Shown here: piece after piece, positions 43,325 through 55,347 of the stretch | Position numbering within the stretch: position 1 is the first letter of the stretch | Layout of the letters: each line of letters begins with the position of its first letter | NCBI GenBank assembly: GCA_030789695.1 | Contig: CM061141.1 | Span: 280,619,871 to 280,683,870, forward strand | Direction of reading: 5' to 3' | DNA length: 64,000 bases | DNA from: Scilla litardierei | Taxonomy: Eukaryota > Streptophyta > Magnoliopsida > Asparagales > Asparagaceae | Notes under the pieces: model-generated | What the model saw: the letters and a program-made list of their open reading frames with translations, nothing else | Databases searched by the model: none | What the model was told of the DNA's origin: nothing | Program-made: the position numbers and the translations under genes

Positions 43325-45049
43325 TGTAATGCCCTGATAGCTACTGCACAAGTACTAGAGGGGGGTGAATAGCACTTTAAAATAATTAAGAAGATAATTC
43401 CTAATTATCTTGCAAACTCAACCAACAATGCGGAAAAGAAAATGTGACAACAATAAAATGCAATCGCAAACAAACGATATAACGGGTTCGGATCCACCCA
43501 AGTCTCCCCGACTTGTTCCCGGTGATCCTACGTCCCAAACACCCGGATCCCCTCCGGCTACTTGAGTTAGAAACCTCTAACTCATATTTGCACTATGAAA
43601 TTCTTGTAGAAAACCTTTACATGATCAAATCATACACAAATGAAAATGTGACTCCCACGAACCAGGATCACACACAACTCTCACAACTGAGAGTAAAACT
43701 TGCAATATTCAAAGTAAATGAAATACGAAATGCTTACCAACAAAATCCTATGCCTTGAGTAAACTTACGATTTTAGGGCAAGGAGGATTTTGGAGGAGAA
43801 GAAAGGCACCAAACCCTAGCTCCAAGAAGTTGACCAGCAATGGAAGCCTAGGGAGGAGTTGGTGACCTTGAATCAAGCTCTTGGCTTGAATGGCTCACAA
43901 TCAATGAATCTCTCTTTAGGAATAAGAGTGAGGAGAGATTCTTGTGAGAAATGAATGAGCTTTGAATGAGAATTAAAATGCTCTCTCATGATCTCTAAAC
44001 TTCAATAAATATCAGCCTTGAATGATATGAAACAGCACCTCAAGATTATATAGGATAGAGAAGAGAGATAGAGAGAAAATTCGTGCATTCAATGCTCCAA
44101 CGGATCTACTTCTGAAGCAGTCTAATCGGTCAAAGAAGGATCACTGACCGACTAGATTCACAACTAGTCGGTCAATGATTCAACATGGACCGACTAACAG
44201 CTTCACAGCCAATAAAGATAGTTTAGGGAATATAGAACTAGTCGGTCTAAGAAGACTTGCCAACCGACTAGTTTGACAACTAGTCGGTCGGTAAGTGTTC
44301 TTTGACCAACTAAGAGTTGAAAAAGTATAGGCTGAATTCAAGAAGCACTAGTCGGTCTAAGAACAAATTCCAACCGACTAGTTTCTCAACTAGTCAGTCG
44401 ACGGTTGTTCTTTGACCGACTAATGATAAACAGTAGCTCAGGCTGAGAAACTGAATACACAACTAGTCGGTCTAAGAAGGATTCCAAACCGACTAGTTTG
44501 TCAACTAGTCGGTCGGTGAACCTTCTTGGACCGACTAACTGTAAACAGTGAATGAGCTGAATTAGAGTAGGATATCTAGTCGGTTCAAGAAGGATTGCCG
44601 ACCGACTAGATTGCCATCTAGTCGGTTGGTTCTTCTTCTTGAACCAACTAAGATGCACTAGAAGCCGCGAAATGAAGCGCGAAGCTTCGGGAAAGTTTCT
44701 ATGGGCTTCTAATAAGATCCTAGCTCTAAGATATGAGCGTTATGAAGATTAAAACGTAAGACCTACTCAAGGCTTAACATTCTACGAAACGAAGCTAGAA
44801 GACTATAAATAAAACTTGACGAACCGTCTTCAAAAGCTTCGATCGAATCTTTTTGACTTCAATAATGGTCCTTGAGCTTCAACGAAGCTTCAAGCACACG
44901 ATCACGCGCTTTGAGAAGTCTTGAGACGTCGCTTTTGATGTACGTAGAATATTGGCGACGATCTCCATAACTGCGCTCACAAAGAGTTAGTTCACGATAT
45001 TTATGTTTGTTCATCATCAAAACCAAATCTGGGGAATCAATACTCAACA
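43325..45049 (-). repeat. Sirevirus-2 3' LTR (1725 bp)
   Basis: TGTAATGCCC to CTCAACA, clearly related to the Sirevirus-1 LTR but well diverged. TATA (TATATAA on the minus strand) lies at 44046-44052, downstream of the hairpin array. Confidence 0.9.
44122..44650 (-). repeat. Five-unit long-hairpin array in Sirevirus-2 3' LTR
   Basis: Units at 44122-44196, 44238-44312, 44347-44422, 44462-44537 and 44575-44650, spacing 109-116 bp. Core words as in Sirevirus-1. Spacers pair: in unit two TAAGAAGACTTGCC faces GGTAAGTGTTCTTT; in unit five CAAGAAGGATTGCC faces GGTTCTTCTTCTTG. Spacer sequences differ from Sirevirus-1 while complementarity is kept. Confidence 0.9.
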
Positions 45050-45714
45050 TTCTCCCCCTTTTTGGTGATGACAAACCAACATAAATAATAATCAATAATA
45101 ATGATTCAAATGAAATTTACTTACTCCCCCTGCATTGATGACACGTTAATTCCATATAAAATAATAATCTTAAGCATCAAGCAGACGAGGAAAGTATAAA
45201 ATGTGAATCCAATTATTGAAATTTAGGATCTAAATCCATTTTTATATCTTAACTCCCCCTGGATCTAATATATCAAATTAGATTCTCGGAAAATTGCTTT
45301 AAATTATCATTTAGCACATAGTCATTATTAATTCTCTCCCCCTTTGGCATTAGCAAAAAGAGTGGGAGGAGATCAACGACAACAACAATGGCTACAAATA
45401 AAAGCACGGGAGTCGTAGAATACGACCACGGTCCAAATGACACCAAAGTAAAATACGAAGTAAATCAAAGCGTGCCAACGAGACCATAGTCGATAAACGA
45501 AAAATAAAATCATCAAAACTCAAATCAATTTCACGTATTGAGTTATGGAACATACTCTCCAATATCAACATTCTTGATGAATTAAGTGCATGGAAAACAA
45601 TTCTATGTTTTCATAGAAATAATTTCTATTAAATCAAATTTAATCGTCGAGCGACGAAGTCAACATCAGAGACAAAAAAATAAATAATGTGCACACGAAG
45701 GTAAATGTCAACAC

Positions 45715-45716
<2 letters not shown>
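45050..45716 (-). other. Sirevirus-2 3' UTR with PPT cluster
   Basis: PPT at 45050-45066 and PPT-like words at 45124, 45252 and 45334. The rest is A-rich, non-coding, and ends at the LINE tail. Confidence 0.7.

Positions 45717-45775
<59 letters not shown>
45717..45775 (+). repeat. (TG)n microsatellite, about 29 units
   Basis: An uninterrupted TG run. It sits exactly at the 3' end of the minus-strand LINE, so it reads as a (CA)n tail on the LINE strand. Confidence 0.95.
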
Positions 45776-45777
<2 letters not shown>

Positions 45778-47430
45778 TGGAAGAATAGCGTGCACTTTAT
45801 TAAGAGTAAGAATGTACAGAGAACAAAATACAAATGACCGTGCAGAGGAGGGGAAGATGAAGGAGGGGGGAGAGGGCACAAGCGCCGTCACCCCCTACCT
45901 AACACCCCCCCACCCCCAACAGCAGCCAAGCATAATTACAACATGACAAAAGAATTAAAAATTAATCCTAGCCCGCATCTCTAAATTCCCAATTTTCCTT
46001 AGCCAGTTTAGCTTCAGGGGTATTTGCCTCCAGAAGATGGAGCGAGTCCCTAACTATTACCGCGAGCTACTCGAACAGGGCCGTCTTAGACTTCTTAATC
46101 TTATCAAATATTCTTGTATTCCTTTCCTTCCAAATGTACCAAATCATAGCTGATAGAACTGTTCTTGCTAGGATACCAATAGACTCTTTCTTCCCAAAGT
46201 GTAGCAGAAAATAGTCTCCTACTTTCTATAGCAAAGGCTCAACTGTAATTGTTACCCCCAGCTTTAGTAGACATCGGCAGAGGATGTACTTAGTATATTC
46301 GCATTCGAAGAAAAGATGGTCCTTATTTTCGGCCCCAGCAGATTCAGATTCACACAATACACAACTGGTGTCTATATGTGGATTCCATTTCTTCAGCAGA
46401 TCTCTAGTAGCCAATTTCCCCTACATAGCTCTCAGTAAGGTGAGACTCATCTTCGGCACATTCTGCTTATACCAAACTAGCGACTCATATTTGAATTGGT
46501 CATTGCGTAGTCGAATTCCTTCCCATGCGGATTTAAATGAGGATCCACCAGGGGACGCCCAAGCCCATGTATCTCGGCCGGTTGTAAGCGAGACATTATG
46601 TAGGAGCGGCCTGACCATATCTAGCTCCGCAGCCTGAGTCCAATCATTTCCCATCTAGTAGTCGCTCACCCTCCGCTTCATAATCTCCAGTGGGACATTG
46701 TGATTATCAGCTAGAGGCCCCCCTGGGAGCCAATTATCCATCCAGAAGAGGGTAGATGTGCCGTCCCTGACATGTCTTTTAATTAGGTGTTTGGAAAAAG
46801 TTCTGCATTGCAGAAGAAATTTCCATGTGCCTGACTGTGAAGCTAATCCTCTGGCTGCGAAAAACTGGCTTGTATCTGTGTAATTGGTGCGCATATACCC
46901 AGCCCATAGACCCTCCGTGGCTAATAATCGCCAAGTTAGTCTCACTCCAGCCGCCAGGTTTAGATCCTTAAGTAATCTTAATCCCACCCCACCCTCCTTC
47001 TTGGGGATGCAAATGTCCTTCCACGCCTATAGTCGGGAAGTGCCACAAATAAATTTCATGCATGTTGATGTGATGGTTCGCAGTACTGTTTTTGGGATTT
47101 TGTAAACCTGTAGCCAGAAGACCATACCATAAATAACAGTTCTGACAAGTTCAATGCGGCCAGCTATAGATAGTAAACTAGATGTCCAGCCCATAAGTCG
47201 CTTGTTACACTTGTCAATCAGTCTCCCAAACATTGAGGCCTTGGGATATTTGGTTGAGAGAGGGAGACCCAAATAGGTGGTAAAAGAGGTGCCAACCCTA
47301 ATCCCCAGCTTATTAGCAAGCTCCATGGGGGACTTAGTTCCCTTACTGAATATAGCAATACTTTTGTCCCAATTGATTTCCAAGCCCGTGAAATTAGAGA
47401 ATACTTCAAGCAATGAGAGTAGACCATCAA
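45717..47430 (-). mobile_element. 5'-truncated LINE (L1-type) remnant
   Basis: On the minus strand: the RT C-terminal part (47413-47027; FSNFTGLEINWDKS, TTYLGLPLS, GRIELVRTVIYGM), then 46987-46655 and 46654-46421, then the zf-RVT domain at 46414-46226 (HIDTSCVLCESESAGAENKDHLFFECEY). Frame breaks separate the parts. The 3' UTR has AATAAAG about 25 bp before a (CA)n tail. The 5' end is truncated within RT at about 47430; I cannot see a clear TSD. It lies in the Sirevirus-2 3' UTR. Confidence 0.8.
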
Positions 47431-47702
47431 AAGAATGTTAAATCAAAATGTAAAACATCCGCCAACATAACATGGTACAACAAAATGTACACATCCGCCA
47501 ACATACAAAATAACGATCGAAAGATCGGTGCACACATACAACATATGTCACACAGACATCAAAATGAACATACAACAAAAAGTGTATCATCAAAACATCA
47601 AAAATACATCAAAAATCCAGAACCACCCAAAATATCATGCACCATTCTCTCACTACAAAGTATATCATCCAATGTGCACAGGGAGAGTCCTCCAACGCAA
47701 GC
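47431..47702 (-). other. Sirevirus-2 3' UTR beyond the LINE
   Basis: A-rich, CATCAAAA-type repeats, non-coding; equivalent to about 10900-11060 in Sirevirus-1. Confidence 0.55.
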
Positions 47703-49089
47703 TCAGAAGGCAGAGGGAGGATCAGTAGCAGCAGCAGGCTCTGCAGAAGGGGTGGTGGTCAATGGGTCGACTGGAGTGTCCACAGAAGGGAGAGTCGCAA
47801 CAGGAGTGGTCGCGGGAGCACCAGCAGGAGTATCCACCGAAGGAATGGTGGCAGCAGGTGTGCTCTCAGGAGCACCGGCAGACGTAGCAGCAACAGACGT
47901 ACCCTCTGGAACACGAACAGCAGATCCAACAAGCTCCTGGAGCTCAGCCTCATCCATTTCCTCCTCGTCAGAAACTGAAGGCGGAATCTTAATGCCCAAG
48001 TGTGAGCAGATGCGAGCTGGCATCTCCTCAGAGCGAGAAACACGAGACTCCACACGACGCAGGGAAACTGCGAACTCAGCGAGTGATGGAGTAGGAGAAG
48101 GAGCAGGAGCAGCTGAAGCAGAGGGGGTACTACTCTGAACGTGACGAAGCGCCGCAAGAGACTTCTTGACGGCAGCTGAAGCAGAGGGGGTACTTCGGAA
48201 GGAGGCACAACTTTAGGATAAGGTTTAAGACCCAAGCATTCGGCTTAAATGATTTTGAGGGAACGCCAATCATGGCGGGAGGGATGACATGAAACATCTC
48301 GGAAAGCATGGTCTGGTCAAGATCGTGGATATCATCCACGGAGATATCGGCAGGAAGCAGGCCAGAAGATGAGACACCTATCAAATCCTCTAAGATCTCT
48401 GTCGTGAGGACAATAGGTGTCCCCAAGACAGTGGTCTCAATGGAATGGGTGTCGTCATACTGACCCCAAACACGATTCGCATAGAATAATTTGACAAGAC
48501 GGGGGTACGGGTGAGGGTTCGTCTTGGGGTCATGGCGAAGATAGTCAAGTAGGCCGATGTAGGAAAGAAGATCGACGAGATGTGGAAAATCAGAGAACTG
48601 AACGAAGTGCTCCAATATTAATGAACAGTGCTCGATATGGTTGTAAGCCGCGAGACACAACGGGTCATCGTGACACAACGATATATCGACACCACCCACT
48701 GGCATGGGAGCCTTCCCCTTAGACGGACGAGTGCTAGATCGAGGAGGAGTAGGAGCCTTATCGGTAGGCTCAGACTCAGGGATATACTCGTCGTCAGAAT
48801 CAGAATCACCGGGAGGAGTGGGAGCACGGAACTTCTTAGGCTGGGGATTGGATTGAGATGATCGGGCTCTAGGCTTCGCAGTCGCCGTCCTCTTCTTCTT
48901 AAGAGGAGGCGAAGAGGAAGATGGATGGGTCGATTTGGCTCGGCGTTTGGGTTGGGGAGGGTCGGTAGAAGGCGACTCGACGGTCATGGGAGACGGACGC
49001 GAGGGATCGATGGGGATACGTTTCTTCCCATGATTGAGACAAGACAACGCACAATCGAACGAGAAATCAAAATCTAGGTCGGAGAACAA
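47703..49089 (-). pseudogene. Sirevirus-2 ORF3, internal deletion with filler
   Basis: Starts near 49031-49089 (NHGKKRIPIDPS) and keeps the basic Pro-rich N-terminus and most of the plant-transposon-protein domain (PYPRLVKLFYANRVWGQYDD, SFKPNAWVLNLILK). After LLPKY about 80 codons present in Sirevirus-1 are missing. A 23-bp copy of sequence from 48109-48131 fills the joint at 48172-48194 and the frame is lost. The acidic Ala/Thr/Pro-rich tail (48053-47703) is still readable and has no stop where Sirevirus-1 has TAG. Confidence 0.75.
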
Positions 49090-49315
49090 CCCTAGAACAA
49101 ACCCTAAAACACACGGAAATCGATAAAGAGAGAGCCCTAAAAACGAGATAGAAGGTGAGAGTGATACCCTAGGAGGAGGGAGATGATCGGCTAGGGTCGG
49201 AGATGGCCGGAAAACGCGGCAAACGGTGGAGGAGACTGAGGGTTTTGGGCTGAGGGAGTTTTTCGCACCGATTAGAATGAGATCTAATCGGTGCGGAAGA
49301 GATTAAATCGACTGG
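49090..49315 (-). other. Sirevirus-2 ORF3 leader up to the LARD insertion
   Basis: Leader with CCCTAGG words and a 13-bp hairpin CGCACCGATTAGA (49265-49277) with its complement ending at 49296, the counterpart of the CCGACTAA/TTAGTCGG hairpin in Sirevirus-1. The LARD is inserted about 20 bp further on. Confidence 0.65.
49311..49315. repeat. Target site duplication ACTGG, left copy
   Basis: Repeated exactly at 58346-58350. Confidence 0.9.
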
Positions 49316-52315
49316 TGTAACGACCGGTTTTTAACGTTACTATTAACTGTATTTCTCTCGTGTATTATTCTTTTGTATCCGTAGCTTGACGTTTCTGTCC
49401 CCGGACTCGTACCCGTACCTGTACCACTTCTACTTTTTCATACTTATTGTTATTATTATCATTATCCTTTCTAAAATTATTTTAAATTGTCTTTTCTTAA
49501 AATTATGTTTTAAATCACCCAATTCAAAATTTAAATTCAAAATTTAAATTTTTAAATGTTTGAATGACTTCCCATTTAAAAATCGTATTTAAACCTAGTA
49601 TTAATTGACTTGATTAGCTTTAATTCCCTTGTTTAAACCTATTAAAACCTATTAATGAAATTTCAAATCACTTCCGATTTCAACCTAGCCTCTTTTTCTA
49701 CCCCTAGGCCGAACAGCTTAGACCCATGCTCAAACTTTAGCTAACCTAATCATCTAGCTATTTTTAACCTATCAGGCTGCACACAGCTAGGCTACTCACG
49801 CAGCCCTAGGCCATATCCTCTCGTACAACCCCATGCCCTGTCACCTAAAAACCCAAGCCTTCATACTTCCTTTACACCTAACCGCAATCTCTAGGCTAAT
49901 CTACAGTTCCCTACAATTATAAAACCCAGACTACATATTTTATTAACACTAGAACCCATACTCCCTTCGATCAAAGCCATGTCCTCTCCTAAACCCTAGC
50001 ACGCCTTGCCGCAAAACGCAGCCGCAGGCCTCTCTCCGCCGTACACTTCCGAAACCCTCACCCTACCGCCGGCGACTCATCTCCGAGCCCGTGCCCTTCT
50101 CTTTCCCCCACCTTCCAGTAGCACTCCCTCTCCCTCTCACTTCCGTCGACGGCCAGCACCCGTCCACCATCTCCCCGAAGCCTCCGTCGTAGCCCCTCCA
50201 CCCTTCTGACATCCCGTACGACCAGCCTCCGCCCTGTCGACTTGTGCCTTCCCCGCTCACACCCTCTGCCGCACAGCTCTCCGCCTCCAAGCACCCAGTC
50301 ACCTCCTCCTTGCCCTTGCTCTCTTCGAAGTCCAGTCCTTCCGACCTCAGACCCACCGCCTTCTCCGAGCCTTCCTCCGGTGACAGGCCCATACGAACCC
50401 CGTCAACGCCGCCTCTTTCCTCTTCAGACCCGAAGAACTCCTCCCCTGTTTCTCCCTCACCTCGTTGAACCAACGACAGCTTCCGCCATCGCTGCACAAC
50501 ACCCTCGCAACTCCGTTCGTCGCGTCTCTCTCCGACCTCCTCGACAAGCCCCCACAACCGACGTCCGCCTCTCTCATCGCCCAGCATCACACGTGCGCCT
50601 CTCTTCTTCTCCCTCACCATCATAAATCGCCACGGCCCAGATCCGACGCCGTGAGGCTGCGCACACATCTCCTAGCCATAGATCTGACGTCGACAACCCC
50701 GGGGATCCGCTGTAAATCTTCACTACTACCTACGGAGTCCCCAGACGCCGCTGTTTCGGAGTCGCACGTGTCACCCCTATCCATCGAAGCGTTCCGATCC
50801 TCCTCGGCACAACCGGTTAGTAGATCTATCTCTGTACAACTCATAACCCACACCGTAAAGTAGAGAACCTAATAAAACTGGGTGATTAGATGTCGTAGGG
50901 GCTATTTGCAAATCTATCCTGAACGAAAAACATCTATACTGATTTCATGTTTTGCCAAAATAGCAAACCAAACCCTCCATAGCGTAGTACTCGTTGAGAC
51001 GATTCCAACGACACCAAGAACATCGAAAACAGGCAAGTATTTGATTTTATATGATTTTTCGAAGTTTCGACACTTTTGCGCCATCTTTATGTATTGCTGT
51101 GTAACTCAAAAACTAGGCATGAAATGACGTAAGAAATTGACACCGTAATGACCAGGACAAAATTTGGGATCCAACGGTATATCATTTGATAGACCTTAAT
51201 TTTAAACAATTATGATAAAAAATGTTTTCTGTAGCAAGACCGATGAAAACACGTGTTCGTTATTATTTTAAAATTGCCATAAAAATTGCTTAACCCACTT
51301 TTGTTGTGTAGAACTATCACCATAATGTAATAATGTTGATAGCACCAAATTTCTGCGAATCTGGACATGTTTAACAAATTTTGGACATCGTGAAAATCGT
51401 GCGCCTCGAAGGCTGTATCGTGATATCGTGATGTCGTGTGAGTCGACTAGGCCGGCTCGTGCTCCGGCAAACTTTTGGGTGGGGTTAGGGTTGAGCGGCC
51501 ACTTGGCGTATGAAGGGTACTCTCCTCAAGAGCACCACCCGACGCGGTGGGTTAGCGTCAGTCACGGTAAGCTCCCGTGAGAGGAACGACCTTCTCATCA
51601 CGACCTAAAGGCGAGAACCCTAGATTAGATGTGAACTCTTGACATGGAAATTGCAACGCTAACTTTGGTCTCTTGGAAAATTGTCATGCTAATGGACTCA
51701 GAGGAAATCTTAACTTTAATCTTGCAACCGTCTAGAACTGCATGTTAGGGATGCTCGTTTCTGTTTCTATAAAATTGTTAAATGTTAAATTGTTGTAGTC
51801 GTTTCTTTAAAATATTAAATGCTTCCCAATTTCATATCTGTCATATACTTGTCTTGGTTTGCTAATCTTTTCTTGCAGACCCCTTGCTGACATACATTCA
51901 TGTTTGTGGATGTATGTCAGATTCTGAGCTTGAGTACCCAGAGGATCCGTTCGTGACGCCTGACTTAGAGAGCCAGAGTTTACCGTAGACGCCGAGCCGC
52001 TTTCTGCGGAAGACTAGAGCCCTTTTTCGTCACTACTTTGAGTTTTAGCTTTAGTACCTTGTAGTAGGATTTGTGTCTTGATGTAGTTCTTTTTGGCCAT
52101 GCTGAGGCCCAGTTGTCTTATTTCTTGTACGAACAATTCTGGAGGTGCTCTTTTAATTTAATGAAATGTTTTCTGATTGTTCTGAAGTGCAAATGCAAGA
52201 ACCTCATCTGTGTTTTTATCACAGACGCTTATTGAACTCGAGCTTCACCGCTCCAATTCAAGCGGACCGCGTAACGCTCTCGCTTCCGGTGTCTTTTGGG
52301 AAGCGGGGTGTTACA
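49316..52315 (+). repeat. LARD left LTR
   Basis: TGTAACGACC to GGGTGTTACA, 3000 bp. A TATA-like TTATAAAA lies at 49917-49924. Downstream is a C-rich stretch (50000-50700) with ORFs that are not conserved in frame with the other LTR; I treat them as non-coding. Confidence 0.88.
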
Positions 52316-55300
52316 GGTTTTAGTGGCGGCCCATGCAGGTCTCCTGCAACTGCGAAACTCAGAACAATGAGAACACTTTTCATTAGCCAAAACATCCAGA
52401 ACTAGTTCGTATGCAAAATTACTCGAATAACTTGTCTCAGCGTGATAAGGAACCCAATACAAGGATAATAGGTAGAGTTAGTTAGACGCTCGTGCTCATT
52501 AGTTAGACACCCTTGCCACGACTTAGTATTATCATCTTGGGAGTCACCTTAGCGATTGATCATCCAGCTCTGACCTTATTAGACTTTTTGAGTTCGTTAG
52601 TCGTTCGCTTAGATTTATCGAATCTAGGGCCCAACCGAACGTAGCGATCGTCGCTGTGCAAGTCGAACCTGGGACGCCTGCAATGAGTAGACTTCGAAGC
52701 GTAGGATATTCCAAAACTATAGATAAGACCAAGATCTCGATCCTCAACGAACCCTTACCTCGACTCTCCTATCACAGTCTAGTTCGTTGAAGAACACCAG
52801 TGCTAAACGTTAGTCGACACAATGATTATTTTTCCCCTGATTTTATTATTTTTCTAATCATTACACCTCCATATTAATGATTGTAGAAAGCCATCGTAGC
52901 GTATTCACTGGGTTACTTCTTAGTCGTCCTTACGTTTTGATCGTCAAACCTATTCCTTGTCCTTGATTCACATAAACTCTTCAGGTCCGCCATCTTGCAA
53001 GTCCGGGATCTTCTTAAAAAAAGGTATTTTCGATATTTTTATTGAATTCTTCGCTAAGTTTAAAATCCTTTCGAAAACTTTTACTTAGATTTTCTATACT
53101 TCAGTCGATGTAAACCCAATCTCGACTATGAAACACTTCTGACGCGATCTTTAGTTACTATCTTACAACGATTTTCTAACTTACATCTTCCGCACTTTTA
53201 TTTCACATAACCTCGTATAGCCACTCTATTTTCCTCATGTAACGAATTTTTTTTTAAAAAAAATTTTTATTTTTATTTCGCTAAGTTCAACATATCATCC
53301 TCTTTTTCTTACCAACATACTTCAAGAAAACAAAAAAAACAAAAAAAAATCATTCATACATACTTTTAGACTACCTTCGTAAGTTAAATAGAACTTCGAA
53401 ATCTTGAGTGTCAGTTCTATAATCATTGTCTTCATATTCCCAAAAAAACATTTCTTTTTCAAACCTATTTTCCATTTGCAAAACAAGCACTACATCACTA
53501 GGCCCGTCTTACTCTTCACCTATTATTTGATCGGTCACATTTTACGTTTTAACTTATACCATATGTTCGCTATTTTAAAGATGTTATTATTTTTACACAA
53601 ACCCTCATCTTCTTAGTTATTTAATTACTCATGTCACCCAACCAACTAATCTTTTATCCATGCCACATCCGGAACCGTCCATCACAACATTAACTCGTTG
53701 CCTCATTCGACTCTGAATCTTACCATATTACTTGGTTACCACATTAGTGCTTATCTTTCCTTATGTCAGCTTTAGTTTAAATATAGTGGGACCATTAGCT
53801 TGATTGTGGTGTTGTGGTGTAGTGTGGACCCGTGTATGCGAATCCCTATATGCCACCCATGTATGAGTGTGCTTACCCTGAGTATATTAGTATAGTGTGA
53901 TTATCTATTATGTCGTATGTGCATGTATGTACGGTAATTTGTGATATATATGTATATAGTCGAGTGTAGAGTAGTAAGTGTTATATTTATACCTAGGCGA
54001 GTGATTAGCCATATCACTATAGGAATATCGGTGCATATTAGATTTAATATTAGCTAGTTACTAGGAGTATTTGTACCTTAGTCGTACTTGTTAATGGTTG
54101 TAATTATATGCTAGTACAGTGATATGCATGTTAGGTATAATGATAATAGGGTACGTATAGTTGTGTGTACAGATTTATTATGTGATCTATATGTTAGCAT
54201 TTCTGGCGTGTGCTTGTGCGTATATATATGTATGTGGTTAGTTATCGGTATATATATATATATATATGCATTGTATGAATAAGTGTGTTTTATGTACAGT
54301 AAGATTATAATATTACCCCTACGGGATGATGATTGAGCATGTGTATACCAGGAAGTATGCCTAGTCGTATGTTTGTGACTACGTATATATGGAAGTATGT
54401 AATAGTATACTAGCCATATGTAAATTACCATGGTTGTGTATACGGGCGTGTGTATATATCTGTCCTACATGGATACGAGATAGGCGTGTAGTAATATAAG
54501 TGTGTATATGTAAGTAAAATGAACGTATGTATAGCTATTTGAAATGTCTGATATATGGGTATATATAAACATATGGATGTATATAGTTTCATTGTAATGT
54601 ATGCATGACTGGGATAGTATGACCTTAGTGTCTAAGTCCACTCACCCCTATGTCCGCCTATTTAAGGAAGTATGAGGACGGACTTGATCCTAAGGTGGGT
54701 AGATCACTATGACCCTAGTGCTATGAGTAAGGCGTGTATAAATCTGTGTTTGGTGTAAGGTAATACGTGCATGTATATATGTGTAGTGATATGTACTATA
54801 ATGTGTATGTGGTAATATGCGGTATGTAAAAGTGATTGTACGATTGAAGTGTTAATTGACTAAGAATGATTGTATTTTTATTAGTGGTATGTTTATGTGA
54901 CATGTGGTACTATATCAGTATATATTGGGAGTGTATAAGATGAATGGTAGTACTTTGTGTATTGGTAATAATGTGAGTGTGCAGGGTAATGGCACACTTA
55001 CAGCTAGTAAATTTGATGTGGTGGTGTAGTAAAGTGTTAATATTCACCCGAGTATAATTTCGGTTGGAATGTATTTTTATGATGATATTATATTAAACGT
55101 GTTATGTTAATATGTAACTATTAATGTATGTACGTGTGTTGTTACTGATATTAGCATAGACATTGATTGGTATTACAAGTAGTAATACTAGTGGTGTCGA
55201 TATTAGTATTACTATTTGGTTATGGTATGATGGTTATTTATGGGTGTGTATACGTTAGAAGAGGAGGTACGAGTGTTACCCGTATGTTTTCCCGGTGTCT

Positions 55301-55347
55301 TAGCTGATTAGATTTCGAGGACGGAATGGTCTTTAAGGTGGGTAGGA
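52316..55347 (+). other. LARD non-coding interior
   Basis: 3032 bp. AT-rich, poly-T and poly-A runs near 53250-53350, an (AT)n run at about 54249-54268, and a long stretch (53930-54920) rich in GTATAT/TGTATG words. No ORF looks like a gene. The last 40 bp hold a purine-rich tract before the LTR. Confidence 0.75.

Noticed and set aside
50006..50863. Proline/serine-rich ORFs in the LARD LTRs
   Set aside because: Frames and lengths differ between the left and right LTR (for example 56122-56745), so the C-rich stretch looks non-coding.
54111..54431. 106-codon ORF in the LARD interior
   Set aside because: Made of TATA/CATA repeat codons (Tyr, Ile, His, Thr); no family resemblance.
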